Positions 1-26,519 are shown, counted from the first letter of the stretch. The stretch: 64,000 nt of DNA from Amoebidium appalachense (GCA_963693365.1 CAVNZM010000003.1:15252001-15316000), one strand, 5' to 3'. The notes: a model not told the origin generated them from the sequence alone. Made by a program: numbers and translations.

Positions 1-63
1 GGGGGGGGGGGGGGGGGGGGGGGAGGGAGGCGGGGGGGGGGGGGGGGGAGGGGGGGGGGGGGG
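1..63. repeat. G homopolymer run at window edge
   Basis: The window opens inside an almost uninterrupted G run with a few A and C interruptions. It is the first of dozens of G or C runs of 15-60 bases across the window. Their exact lengths are hard to sequence and should be treated as approximate. Confidence 0.9.
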
Positions 64-261
64 TGAAACGTAGCTCAGGATATACTTGTCGGTCGGTTTT
101 CAAAGGGGGCCAATTGACAATTTACTCTCAGCCGATGACTCCATAGGTTATGATGGTCCTGGTCCGTACGTTATTTGTACTGATTACGTTGATGATAGAT
201 GCAGGGTAGCACAGCTGAACATTGCAGTAGGTGCCTGTCGCAGGGATCCACGCCCAGAATA
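64..261 (+). other. Unique-sequence island, possible coding fragment
   Basis: This is the only complex sequence before the next G runs. One + frame stays open for about 60 codons from about 75 and ends at a TAG at 259-261. It has a mixed, protein-like composition (for example GPYVICTDYVDDRC) but no recognisable domain. The complementary strand also has an open frame here, so the strand is not certain. It could be an exon of a gene extending left of the window or chance. No function is proposed. Confidence 0.2.
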
Positions 262-1257
262 GTGAAAGGGGAGGAGGGGGAGGCCGGGGAAAGGGAGATC
301 GATCATAGTGGCACTACGGAGGAAAGAAAGACCATGTATGCACCTGTTACTGGATAACTCGTGAAGTATGCCTCCTAAGTATGCCGTGCATGCTTATATC
401 TTTCCGTTGAATAAATCCAGTCAAAAGAAGAAAGATGGGGAATTTCGAAGAGGAGCAAAGGAGATATTTTTTGTCTACCTACGAGGGGGGGGGGGGGGGG
501 GGGGGGGGGGGGAGATGAGACGTGCAAGCGGCAGCCTTCAATCACCTGGGGGAAGCGGAGGAAGGGGGGATGACTCCGGAGGGGGGGGGGGGGGGGGGGG
601 AGGGGAGGGGGAGGGAATCGAATGAGAACCTGGGATAGATGGGCGAAGAGAGGGGAGAAAAGGATCGACATTCTAAGGGGGGGGGGGGGGGGGGATTAGG
701 GGATTTTTTTTCTTAGTTTTCTTTTCTTTTCTTTTTTGGTTGGGTGTGTGTAAGGGGGGGGGGGGGGGGGGGGGGGGGAGGATGAGACGTGCAAGGGGCA
801 ATCTTTTTTCTAACCACATTCCTGTGTTTGTGTCTTTGTAGCCTAGTTGTGGTTGGGTTTTTGGTATAGGAAGCTTAAGGGGAAAGGGAGTGAAGGGTGG
901 CCCGAGGGTAGGACGGGGGAAGGGATCCGGAGGGGAGAGGGAGAGGGTTGGGAGGGTGACAACCAACAATATTCATGGGGAATTTTGGCAACTTGAAGTG
1001 TTGGTGGGCGACCTCACAGTAGCAGTCTGAGACAACGCCATCAACGTTATTGCTAGTCTCAAGCAGATAAAAGCAGCTTGGGTGGTCGCCCAAATGGCAT
1101 AAAGGGGGCCCCAGACTAGGCACATACACAGATATTCGGTGATTGATTGTGGGTATGAGGCTGAGTGGGGAAAAAAAAAAACCCCCATCAACATTCGTGC
1201 GCAGGCTACCAACACAGTGAAAGCCAAAATATGGATGACATAGTGCATGCGCATGGG

Positions 1258-1312
<55 letters not shown>

Positions 1313-1900
1313 GGGGTTACTATCTTCACATGCGCATGCATGGAGGAGCTCGGACGTGGGATAAAAGGGATTTTTCCCCTTTATTTCTTTTTTTTTCCTT
1401 CATTTATTTCAATTTTTTTGGGGGCGAGGAGATGGGGGGGGGGGAAGGGGGGGAATGGGGGGAAGAACAGATCGAAGCCCTGCCAGTGTGACACAGTTTA
1501 AGTCAAAAGAAAAGAAAAGAAAAAGTTACTGGTGGTTTGCAACTTTATTTGTAATTGTAATAGCCTAGTATTGTACAATCGAACCTGCCTGTATAGTCAC
1601 CATATTCAACGATTACCGTAGGGGTTTTGTATCGCTATTTTAAACCTGGTTTTTGACTAGTATTTATGATGAAAAGGTGCGGCGACCATAGTAGCAAACC
1701 TATAGATTCTTGGTTGCCTATCTGTAAGCTTTCATGTCCTAATATCCTACCGTTTTCTACGTATCAGCAACCTGTATGTATCCGATTGTAAATCTACCGC
1801 TAGTTGATTATTGACCTATCACTGGGCCATAGAAGTAGTTTAACCGATCATGAATAGTATATGATGGACCCCATGCATATGACTGCTGCAAAATTTGAGG
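262..1900. repeat. Intergenic G-run tract
   Basis: This stretch alternates short unique pieces with G runs at about 485-513, 580-600, 678-692, 752-778 and 1258-1312. Open frames here are poly-Gly or poly-Pro shadows of the runs. The piece at 1500-1900 is AT-richer unique sequence in which I see no gene. A 19-base segment at 1076-1094 also occurs, in inverted orientation, in the repeat array near 57.9 and 59.4 kb. Confidence 0.7.
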
Positions 1901-1944
1901 TATGAAGATCAGTATGGCTGCACACACACACAAATGCCATCGTG

Positions 1945-2172
<228 letters not shown>

Positions 2173-2179
2173 TACTTTG

Positions 2180-2917
2180 TAGGTGACTTGCTCCATTGGG
2201 CGTGACTGCCATACGTGCCCAATATAGACCTCATAAACGCATGCACACACAAGCTGTGCGTGCAAACTCATAAGCAACAACGTTAACTACAGATTCCGTG
2301 GAAGTTTTTGGCATGCATGCTGCTACGACAGTGCACGCATGTGCTCACACAGACGAATCGACAGATACCCTGTCACGTGCACGTGGCACATGCAAAACTC
2401 ATGTAGTTGCACGTGCAGGCGAATGTGCTCACACACGCACATTGCAATCGCCACTCACACGTGTGCAGAAGTCGATGTAACCGGAAGAATAACATTAAAA
2501 TTAGTATGTAGTTCTGATCTGAGAACATGTACAACGTGAGACTCAGTGTAGTCACGCTGTCGGACTTGGGGACAATATATGTTGGTATGCGATGATTTAC
2601 AAAGAAGCCTTGTAACAGTCTGCACGCTATGATAACAGCCACCTGTGGGGTGGATGGGGTTTTGGCTTGTTTGCATTCTCTGTGCGGTAGAAATGTGCAG
2701 GTGTACAAGCCTTGCACCGGAATTACAAGTCACGATACAGTGCCACTACACAAGCCACTTGCAAGAGTCAGGGACCCGTGATATATCAGTGATATTTGTA
2801 AACACGCATCCCCTCCCCCCTCCCCTCCCCCCCCTCCACTACCATAAAAAAAAAAGAAGAACAGGAATAGAGGCGGGGCGCGAAAATCCGAGCGAGCCGG
2901 GAGAGAACGCTGCTGAG

Positions 2918-2950
<33 letters not shown>

Positions 2951-3690
2951 GTGTGTTATTTTGTGTGGGTAAACGGAGAAGCAGAGAGCACAGATGGGTG
3001 TTATGATATACACAACACAGAGACACACGGGAAAAACACAACCGGAGAGGTGGAACGATTTCTGGAACCATAGGAAATGAATACGACTGCTTGAGATTTA
3101 TTCCAAGATGAAGTCCCTTTTATACTTGGGAATGTGGAAACGATAAACCAATCAAAAGAACGAAAACTCTATTTTCCAATCAGAAAGACGAAAACTATGA
3201 GTGTAAAATATATTGATTAAAATGTCTGTCGACACATAGAATATAAAACTCAATCCTCTAATGAAAGAAACTTCTAATAAAAGCACGGAAACATTTAACA
3301 AAATGAAACCACTTATGTAACTATTAATTCATAACATACATTTATACATGTTCTTATCATAACACGTCTAAATATAATTATTCCTAATAGTTTGGAGAAC
3401 ATAGCACAATGCTACGTCGTGGGAAAGGAATGAGAAAGGAATGTAAGTTACTATATTTGGGAAATTACAAACGAGATATGATTGGATGACATATATAGAT
3501 TTTGACACAAACGACAATACGTGTGCGCGAGCTAACTATGTCGATACGTACACAGATCTAAGATGTCGTGTACACCGAAACAGAAAAGAAAGAAAGAAAG
3601 AAATGAAGAAAGGAAAAGGAAACAAACTACAACAACTAATAAATAAATGCAAAACTCAACTTCTAAGTCTTGCTGAGAATCAAGTGAAGA
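2180..3690. other. Intergenic sequence without a recognisable gene
   Basis: This is mostly unique sequence. The part at 2200-2520 is rich in cacgtg/gcacac-like short motifs, a G run lies at 2920-2949, and 3070-3500 is AT-rich with no long frame. Frames up to 142 codons exist at 2640-3070 but run through the G run and have no recognisable protein features, so I call no gene. Confidence 0.5.
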
Positions 3691-3751
3691 TGACAGGGGG
3701 GGGGGGGGGGGGGGGGGGGGCTGGCCGGGAGAGAGGTAGAGAGAGACACAC

Positions 3752-4480
<729 letters not shown>

Positions 4481-4655
4481 TGAATGAGGAGCAAGGGAGA
4501 GAAATTTGTGTCAAGGGGCTCTGGGGATCAACGTACGGACCTCTAGATCTGCCGCGCGACCACGACCACGCCGGTACCGTCACCAGTGCACTCACCAGTC
4601 ACCACACGTTGCCGCAGTGACGCCAAAGCTAATGAGCTGCTAATCAACCATTTGG

Positions 4656-4790
4656 CCAATCGATTTCTCAGCTCGCACTTTCATTTCTGAGCCAATCACA
4701 CACTTCCCTCGCTCGCACATGGTTGTTCATAATGGCTTTCGAAAATCCGAAAGCACGTTTCCGGAACTCAGTTATATAGAAAATATAAAA
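4656..4790 (+). promoter_or_regulatory. Candidate promoter: two CCAAT boxes and a TATA box
   Basis: CCAAT motifs at 4656-4660 and 4692-4696 are followed about 90 bases later by TATAAAA at 4784-4790. The same arrangement is seen upstream of the class C receptor start and next to the metX start. No convincing first exon follows: an ATG at about 4805 opens only 13 codons. The module might serve the candidate terminal exon at 5460-5654, but no intervening exons were identified. Confidence 0.35.
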
Positions 4791-5459
4791 AGAGGCGTAT
4801 AAACATGGCTAAAGCTGTTAGAAAACGTTTTTATGTCATCACATAATACCTGGACACAGCTTTTTACATACTTTTGAGCCTTTTCCGCCCAACCAGCACC
4901 TCTCGAAAACATATATATGGCCCACTCGGGCAAGTGGGGTTAAGAATAGTAGCAGTAAAGTAGGGGTTTACACACTTTTTATTGCGTGGCCACGTCTGTT
5001 TGAACCGTTTTCACTACAAAAATGGCGCCGAATCCGGGCATTATGATATGGGCCACCAATCGACTCCGCTTTAATTGTTATATATCACACCTGGCTCTAT
5101 TTTCTTAAAGTTAGGTATGCCGCATATACGCAGCTCTGTGTACGCCCTCGTCGTATATAAATATTGTAGTACATATATCATAGTGCTTGCACACGTGTAA
5201 CATATATAAATATGACATGTACACATATATATACATTTAAACGACACGTACACTCCACTCAGGCTGGCACACATGCGATTTTGTGCACAGTTGTTTTCTG
5301 ATTGGCTTGACGGATTCACTAGTACTGCTCAGCTTGATAAATTGCTACACCATTTTTTTGATTCTGATATATTCCACTGTCACCTAAATTTCAAATCAGT
5401 TTCAAAAATATATGCTGTATACTATTTTTTTGGATTGTTTAGTATATGTATGTTTCAGT

Positions 5460-5654
5460 AAGGTCTTTTCCTCCACACCGAAAATACAGCGGCTCATTGC
5501 CCACCTCTGTCGGAATGAATTGACACTGATCGCCGGATTGGTCAGATGTCAGGATAATCTATGTGCGGAATTCCCTAACAAATCCGGCATGTCGCAAGCC
5601 TACAAGTCCTTTCTAAAAATCGAGCATGTGGAAGGGACTCAACACGTAGAGTAA
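5460..5654 (+). CDS. Possible terminal exon of an unidentified gene
   Basis: After an AT/T-rich stretch ending in tttcag (about 5453-5459), a frame runs to a TAA at 5652-5654. It has ordinary amino-acid composition (for example RLIAHLCRNELTLIAG) that does not come from simple repeats. An A-rich segment with aatataaa-like sequence follows. I recognise no family and found no upstream exon, so this is either the last exon of a small gene starting near 4.7 kb or chance. Confidence 0.3.
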   Translation, partial: KVFSSTPKIQRLIAHLCRNELTLIAGLVRCQDNLCAEFPNKSGMSQAYKSFLKIEHVEGTQHVE

Positions 5655-5900
5655 AAATGGGGAAAAAATATAAAGCCTTACTTTGTCATTCAGGGCTTGT
5701 TATGAATAACGGAATGTAAGATTTAATTTGTTATATGCGGGGTCTAATTTGATATCTTTCGAAACAAATCCCACCAAAGCAATTTCCAAAATTGCGATAT
5801 TACAATTTTGTTTCGGGTAACACATGTGGTTTGACAAATTCTGCAAAAGGCACGCGCGTGCGGCAGAAGTTCGTTGTGTTGAACTATGTACATTTTTTGT

Positions 5901-6493
5901 AGTGGGCGGCTATGCCGTACCCAAATACCCAAACCCAAACCTAGATTTTAAACCCAGATGTCACGCATGCGGCATGACCGCCGCTTGGTATTTCGCCTTT
6001 ATTAAATAGTGAAACAAAATGTGATAATAAAGCATCATAAAGCGTACAAATATTAAAATTTGCGTGATAAGATATTTTTTAGCCGAAAATGTAACATAAA
6101 TATACTCAAAATCTTAGTTATAGGCGTTTCTTACTTCTTCTTGTTGTCACTGAAGATTTGGGTTTGGGTTTAGGAATCTGGAAGACATCCCCCCCCCCCT
6201 CCCCCCCCCCCCCCCCCCCCCTTTCTATTGTAGATTCCTATCCTAAACCCAGATTTTGAACCGTGAAACCCAAATTACCTGCCTTAGTTGGAAAAGATTT
6301 GCTATCAAATAGGCGATTTTCTTATAAGATTCAGGTGCTCGATGGTGATGTATGGCATATCCGACCACGCGATGATTGGTAGCAGATTGAAACGCAATAT
6401 TTCGCTATCCAATCGAACGTCAATACTAATATTCTAAATCTAGGAATCTGGGTTTGGGTTTGGGTATCTGGGTGAGGTATAGTCGCCCAGTAC
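5901..6493. mobile_element. Foldback/MITE-like element with TTTGGG-rich inverted ends
   Basis: The left end (5901-5950) and the right end (about 6432-6491) are imperfect inverted repeats of about 55 bp sharing agtgggcggctat/atagtcgcccagt and tandem cccaaa/tttggg motifs. A second inverted pair lies inside (about 6160-6182 and 6233-6262), flanking a C run. TTTGT occurs at 5896-5900 and again at 6494-6498, a possible 5-bp target duplication. There is no transposase frame, so if mobile it is non-autonomous. The right end lies about 150 bp upstream of the membrane-protein start. Confidence 0.5.
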
Positions 6494-6640
6494 TTTGTGT
6501 TCATTCCCAGAGTCTACAAAAAAAAAAAAAATAGACGGTGAGCGATTCACACGTGACTTTCAGTGCATACTCATTATTTCTGGTCACCGAGTGTAGTTTC
6601 TTACATATTCTCTTGGTTTTTTCTTGCATGCGAAAGGGAA

Positions 6641-9012
6641 ATGTCGCAACTCGGGTTGCCTAGGCTTGGAAAGCTTGGTGTGCTTGACCATGAAGCCACG
6701 ATGCAGGTAAACACAAACGTGCATCCTGCGAACACGTGCAGTGATACTTGCACACGTTCGCCAGCCTCACCCACAGATGCAAAGAGAAGCACTATGCAGA
6801 TTGTGATGACGTCGGAAGTGAATGCAGAAGCAACCCCTGATAACGGCCCTGCGCTTGCAAGGGTATCTCGATCATCTTGTGCTAGCGATTCTAGTTCGAG
6901 CATACATGCTGTGTACGTGGACATCGTCTCCTTGCAAAACCCGCAACAATCAGGCATCAAAACAAGGGCAAAGAAAGTGGGAGGCGGGCATTCAGAAACG
7001 CAATCTATCAGCGCGCAGGAAGGTATAATCGACTTTAACGATGGTGGAGTCACATCTAAAGCGAGTACGTCCAAGCGAGAAAACGGAGGCCAACCCATCA
7101 AACATGGGTCCGAGAACCCGAGTTTCCCTCAAGGGGAAGTGGACACAGATCGACAAAAAGTGCTCGACCAGTACAAACAACGGCGACTAAAGAATGCACG
7201 CGAATATATCAAACAGAGCACATTGGCACATCTGTTTATTCTCGTGACTGCCCTAGGTTTCGAGGCCTTCTTTCTAGTTCTATGCGTGAGGATTACGCCG
7301 TCATCACCACATGGACGTGTGCGGTTTCAGGCGGATTATGTGCAGGCGGCACAACGGCACCTGCAGGAGGTACTTGCGCAAGTGCCACGCAACGACACGG
7401 CCATTGCGAGTGCAAACAGTGAGTTGGGCGCGCAGGTGGAGGCGTTTCGGGCGGTGCTGGAGAGGGCCATTGACGATGGGAGCAAAATATTCTCCTACGA
7501 GGTAATGTGTGTATCATTTTGCGCCCATAAATTCGGGTAGAAATGAATATGAGTTTCGGTTGTTTTGGACTGTATGCACGATGGTCCACCCTTGACATGA
7601 CATTAGTGCATGGTGCATCTTGCATATGTATGTGCATCGCCTGCCAATCCCACTCACTACTGTCCTAAGTCTGTTATCGTGTATGTTACTTACGGTGTTT
7701 GTTGGCGATCTGTGTGTGTGTGTGCGTTTTGGGCCGGGAGGAAGAGGGAAGGACGTGAGCATACACTGATAATGTATTAGTGTATTACAGTGTATGTAGT
7801 TATGTGTGCATGATTGTACATGAGGCACACACACGCACCCCACACGTACACGTTGTCCAGCGTGCGCACACACTTCAATCACGCACACTACACAGGGAGC
7901 GCGCACACACACTTACACACATATCCTCATACACACACACATACACGCAGGAGCGCGCGCACACACACACACTCACTCACACACGACAAGTACACCACCT
8001 TGTCAAAATCACACAAACCATGTACACTCCAACACTAATATTGACAAGACTTGTCTCTCGTGAGCTTAAGTACTCAAAGTTTATTCACTACAACACATTC
8101 TAACCCCGCCCCCCCCCCACCCCCCCCCACCCCTCTCCCCCCTACCAGCTCGCATTTTCAGCAGTGTCTTTTGTCTGCATTTTTCTTCTGGCCGGGGCAG
8201 TCTATTGCCATCGCCAACACCCGGTGGTCAAATCACGCGGTCACCTCTACCTCGTTCTAAACTTCATCCTATCCTTGTGTGTGATTGGGAATTCCCTGTT
8301 CATGGCGGCATCGGCGCTATGGAAATTTCACCAGCTTCCCCTTGACCTCGATTTTGGAAATGCGGATGTGCTAGATCGCCGGATCTTGATAAGCGGGACC
8401 CTAATCTTCGTTTCGACTTTGGTAAACATTCTCCTCATATCGATGTATTTCGCGACGATCGCTATGCGTCAACGTATGATCGCACATGTTTACAGCACTA
8501 CTCTTGCTCCGCTAACCAACATACATCTCTTGAAATGGGTCGCCGGGTGGGCTCTAGTAGGGTTCATGCTCACCACACCATCGTTTCTGGTGTGGTATAT
8601 AATCAGCTATTGCCACACAAGAGATGTGCGATTCGGGGTTAGCGGCCTGTATTGTCTCAGTCTCTTGTATACCCCCCTGATGTTGATCTACGTCTACCGA
8701 GCACGGGAGGCCTCGCTCAAGTTCAACGATATGTTTTCAAACATCCGCGTTTTGGTGGTTATTTTCGTGGTGTTCTTCATATGCATGGTCTTCACGCAGT
8801 ATAACCCCTACCACACGATATCGGCGTCCACGGGGTGGACATCAATCACTCGGTTGGTGGTATCAGTACAAGTGTTGGATCAGTTCTCCACGCAACTTTT
8901 ACAGGCCAGGTGGGAGATACCCTCCCGTCCCGAGGCTCTACACGACATCACCACAAATTTAAATCCTGCACATTGGTTTCGGTGGACATCGCACATTGAA
9001 CCACGTACGTAA
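6641..9012 (+). CDS. GPCR-like multi-pass membrane protein, two exons
   Basis: Exon 1 is 6641-7501 (287 codons, donor gtaatg). Exon 2 is 8149-9012 (acceptor ctaccag), in matching phase 0, giving 574 aa. Residues 1-190 are Ser/Thr-rich and hydrophilic. One hydrophobic helix lies at about 195-217, followed by a 70-residue soluble loop with one NDT glycosylation sequon. Exon 2 encodes seven further hydrophobic helices starting with AFSAVSFVCIFLLAGAVYC, with a HPVVKSR motif in the first short loop that resembles the intracellular loop 1 of class C and RGS-type 7TM proteins. I infer a GPCR-like protein and cannot assign a ligand. The start could instead be an in-frame ATG at 6563. The stop lies inside ccacgtacgtaaag, a strong donor consensus, so a further exon (for example an RGS domain) may be missing; none was found downstream. 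Confidence 0.72.
7502..8148 (+). other. Intron of the GPCR-like gene
   Basis: A phase-0 intron runs from gtaatg to ccctaccag. Its middle carries (CA)-rich sequence (7820-7985), and its 3' end is a C-rich polypyrimidine tract interrupted by A (8106-8142). Using the next AG (8160-8161) would break the reading frame. Confidence 0.7.
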
Positions 9013-9076
9013 AGTGTTGTCGGACAACGGACAACAACTTAATCAGTGGGAGGGAGAGAGAAAGAGGGATTTTTAT

Positions 9077-9118
<42 letters not shown>

Positions 9119-9566
9119 TGGTTCAATGTCGCTAATGGTTTTATAATCGTGGACCACACACACGAAGCTTTCGTACACATGGTGAATAGAAGTTTTTTGT
9201 TACTGTATGTAAACGCGCGGAGGGGGGGGGGGGGGGGGGGGAGTTTCAAAGTCACAGACATTTTGTTTCTGTGATGTACGCAAGAAAAATAATAACGTAT
9301 GCGTAGCTAGTGTTAAAGTATGTAGGCCCTAATTGTATTGGATTCACTTGGTTTGTTGGTTTTATGCTTGTGATGTACTGTGCGCAACGTCATCTGCTTG
9401 TAGAGTCATAATATTTAAACGGTTACCGTAGTACAAGAACTAGTACAAGTTATTATAGTACCTTTTGATGAAAGTCTCAGCTATCTATTGTGAACATGGC
9501 TACTAGAAGCAGTAACTTCAACTGTGTGCTGACATGTCTAAACACCCTACAATATCCGACATAACA

Positions 9567-9604
<38 letters not shown>

Positions 9605-9786
9605 GCTCATGTATGATTGTTGACTTGTCCATACGTTCAGAACATCCTTTTAACCGATTTTGAACGATAAAAAATGAACCTGTGCCGTGGCTGCAGATTT
9701 TGAGATACTAACTTAAGCAATAAGCAAATCTGCATTTTCACACTAGGAATTGATTTTGCTAACTGCAACGGCAAGCCTCCCCCCCC
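9013..9786. other. Intergenic spacer with G runs and a T run
   Basis: It holds G runs at 9087-9117 and 9222-9241, a T run at 9570-9601, and otherwise AT-rich unique sequence. No exon that could extend the preceding gene was recognised. Confidence 0.55.
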
Positions 9787-10303
9787 GCCTCGCCTGGCCA
9801 CTCCTGTTTGCAATCAGCGCTGTCTACACACACACACACACACACATTATCTCTCTAGATCTCTCTCTCTCCGCTCTCTCTAGATTTCTAGATCTCTAGG
9901 TCCCCCCCCCCCCCCCCCTTCCCGCGCCCTCCCTCCCCCTCCCCCCCCCCCCTCCCTCCCCTTGCCCCCCCCCCCCCCCCCCGCCTCGCCCTGCCCACTC
10001 CTTTTGCAATCAGCGCTGTCTAAACACACACACACACACACACATTATCTCTCTAGATCTCTAGATCTCCGCTCTCTCTAGATTTCTAGATCTCTAGGTC
10101 TCCCCCCCCCCCCCCCCTTCCCCGCGCCCTCCCTCCCCCCTCCCCCCCCCCCCCCTCCCCCCCCCTCCCCTCCCCCCCCCCCCCCCCCCCCCCCCGCCTC
10201 GCCCTGCCCACTCCTTTTGCAATCAGCGCTGTCTAAACACACACACACACACACACATTATCTCTCTAGATCTCTAGATCTCCGCTCTCTCTAGATCTGG
10301 TCC
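9787..10303. repeat. Three tandem copies of a ~200-bp composite unit
   Basis: Units begin at 9787, 9982 and 10195 (cgcctcgccctgcccactcc or close variants). Each continues with caatcagcgctgtcta, a (CA)n stretch, attatctctctagatctct, and a C run of variable length. Spacings are 195 and 213 bp, and the differences lie in the homopolymer and CA lengths. The unit contains no coding sequence. Confidence 0.85.
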
Positions 10304-10304
10304 C

Positions 10305-10344
<40 letters not shown>

Positions 10345-11396
10345 TTCCCGCGCCCTCCCTCCCTCCCCTCCCCCCTCCCCTCCCTGCCCCCCCCCCCCCT
10401 CCGCCCCACCTCTCTTTCTCCCCCTCTTTCTCCCTATTCCCTCCCCCTCACCCCCCCCCTCCCTCCCTCTGTCCCCGTCTCTCTGTACATGTCTATCGCT
10501 TTGTCTCTCCCTCTCTCTCGTCCTCTCTATCTCTCCTCCCCCCCCCCTCCCCATTCCTCCCTTCCCCCCCCCCCCCCCTATAGCTAGAGGCCTCCCTCCC
10601 CCCCCTCTCTGTGATATTTTTGACCCACTGGCTTGTGCGGTTGGTGTATCATCGGATATGCCGAGACCCGGTCACTGTGTACAAGGGTACTCGGGTGTGT
10701 GTATGCGGTGTGACACACACTGTTCATACAGCACTTCTCCGTCTCCCTCCCCCTACATCTCTCTCTCCGGTGGGGATGGGGAGGTGGGGGTGTTTTTGAT
10801 TAATAACGCCGGCCATAGCCGGATGGGATCCAGAGTTGGAAATTTATCGCACAACATATACTCCATAAAGCACATTGCCCATTAGAATTCCGTTTCTTGG
10901 TAATCATACGTTCGATCGGTCCAGGCCCAACATATTTACATATCCTGTAGCTATAGAGTCGTTTATCAAGTTAGCCCGGCCGGATGGCATTAGCAGCCCC
11001 CCCCCCCCCCCCCCCCCCCCCAGCGGGGAAGCCAAGTAAATGGCAATTCCTTTCTCGACCGCAATTTGTTTTTAGGGACTCAATATTGATATACAAGCAA
11101 TACAAGGCTCTATGTTCCTGATATTGTACACTGAGCAGATAATTCCGAACAAAAGATGCTAATAATACCACAGGCTGCTCCTTGTTAATGTACTGCGCAC
11201 CGAGTAAGCTGTGTGCGCCCAAACTGACACACTGCGTGGTGTAGGTGGTACTGAATTGATAGCGGCTCGGTAACATAAAGAAGGAAAACACATTGAATCC
11301 TTTCAGCTAGTTGACTACACCCAAATGTCATCTTTCAGTGACCGGAACAACCAACCAATTTAACTGAATACATCATCAACCAATCACAACAAATTG
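10304..11396. other. Spacer downstream of metX
   Basis: C/T-rich low-complexity sequence extends to 10600. Unique sequence follows to 11396, with a C run at 10998-11021. A + frame at 10611-10885 contains several cysteines (CVQGYSGVCMRCDTHC) but continues into low-complexity sequence and has no family match I know. I treat it as non-coding. Confidence 0.45.
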
Positions 11397-24372
<12,976 letters not shown>

Positions 24373-26357
24373 CGTTACTTGTGTATATCAGGAAGCAAAA
24401 TATTGGGCCTTTGTATGTTTTTGTCTATGTTTTTTCGAAGTTCCTTCAAAAAGACTTTTCGTTTTCCTTTTTTTCTGCCGGCGCTCTGTTTTCGGAAATA
24501 TGCGAGGGTCGAGCTTTATAGCGTCATTCAGATGAGCGCTGATTGGTGGAAATCTAATATTGCATATTTTGGCGGGCAAGAAAAGCGGTCATAACATACT
24601 TTTATATCAACAAGGCTATTGGTGAAAGCAAACTAGAGTTTCCGTTTCTAACTTATAATTCAGTTTTTTGATAAATCGAGATCATGAGCATGTATTGCTG
24701 GCAGATTCAGTGACCTGTCGACCTAACAGGCCGGACCGTCGTTGGCGCGGCCGCGGCCGTACTCAGCTGCAGACGGTGCGTGTACACACGTGTGTGTGTG
24801 CCACGGTGTGCCACACACAATGTACGTGTGTGTGTGCGTGTGTGTGTGCGTGCGTGTGTGTGTGTGTGTGTGTGAAAATATGTACACATGTATGTCTGTG
24901 TGCGTGCGTGTGCGTGTGCGTGTGTGTGCTGTGTGTGCATGTGTGCCAACGGTTTGTGTGTACAAGTAGTTTGTGTGCGCGCGCGCGTGTGCAGTGTGCC
25001 GGTGTGTGTACGCGTGTGTACACGCGCGCGTGTGTGCGTGCTATACGTGTGTGCGTTTTTGTGTCACACGTGTGTGCATATGTGCTTGTATGTGTGTGCG
25101 TGTGCGTGTGCGTGTGCGTGCACGTGTGTGCACATGTTTGTCCATATGCGCACGTGTGTGACTGTGCATTAATATTTCTTTGTGTGCCGGTGAATTCGAT
25201 CAGTGCAAGTGTGCGTGTACATGTACATGTGCCGGTTGGCTGCCATGGCGCAAGTGGCCGGATGGGTGGGTGGGAGGCGGCATTTCGGGAAGGAGGTGAA
25301 AAGGGGGGGGGGGGGGAGAGACGGCACCATCGGGTAGATAAGTTGGTTTTGATTATAATGAACGGGAAAGTCATTTGGACCAGACAATATTTATTTGGAA
25401 ACACTCGAGCAATATCAATTGCAATTACAAAGTGTTCAGACAAGACTCAGAGATGCTCTTAACTATGCATAGAGCCATTGTACGATTGTGTGTGTGTGGT
25501 TCCCGCAGCCAATACGCCGAAGAGGTGGCTTTTTTTTTTTTTTTTTTTTTTGGGGGGGGGGGGGGGAAGAAGAAGGAGGGGGCGGGGGCGGAGGGGTGGG
25601 GGGAGGGGGGGGGGGGGGGGGGGGGGATCCCCGCTCCCTACCGATATCGATAACAAAAAGGAAAGACATATATTTCTGACCTATTTATTTTTGGTATCCG
25701 TACGCGTGTACTGGAAAGGAGAAGACATGGTTGTTTGTAGTTGCATATGCGCCTGGTCAGGTCAAACTAATTTACACACAGGTGCTCTTGTGTTTAGCTT
25801 TGCCTTCATACAGCGTATATCCCCCCCCCCCCCCCCCCCCCCCCCTCGTTGTTGTTGGCCCCCCCCCCTCGTTGTTGTTGGCTCGAAAAAACAAATAAAC
25901 GAAATCCACAATCTATATAATGTATATCATATATAAATTATTTCAATGCCTGTAAAGGAAAGGGGGGTAGCTAGGCGTACGATTAACTTTTGGGAGCTGT
26001 AGTTTGCTGTGCGTCAAACAGCAACCCTGCAAGAAAAACACACAAAGATATTGCACAAAATTAAAACGAATTTATGTGTCGGAGAGAAACCATAAAACCT
26101 GTACCACAAAGCTCTAGCTCTAGAGGGGCATGTATGCTAACTATTATAATTGTTTTAACTCCCTTTCATTCAGTCAGCGATGGTAGAACATTTCAGAATC
26201 AACAACACAACATAACTACTGCTCCCAAAAGCAAACACTATCTACACGACGATTGTATTCAATTCCCCCGCTCTCAGAGTTCTTTTTTTCCTTTTGTGTG
26301 TTTTAGCGTGTGTGTGGCTAGAGCAAGCTTGTACAGAGAAATCGCCAACAGGCATTA

Positions 26358-26405
<48 letters not shown>

Positions 26406-26487
26406 TACCACCACCACACGAAGGGGAGAAGAAAAAAAGAAAAAAGAAAAAAGAAAGAAAGAAAAGAAATGAAAAGAAAAGAAAAGG

Positions 26488-26519
<32 letters not shown>

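Noticed and set aside
9787-10303. CRISPR-like array
   Set aside because: Repeats are long, only three in number, and separated by homopolymers rather than unique spacers. The window is eukaryotic.
10611-10885. Cys-containing + frame as a third exon of the GPCR-like gene
   Set aside because: No RGS or other domain is recognisable, no convincing acceptor was found, and the frame continues into low-complexity sequence.
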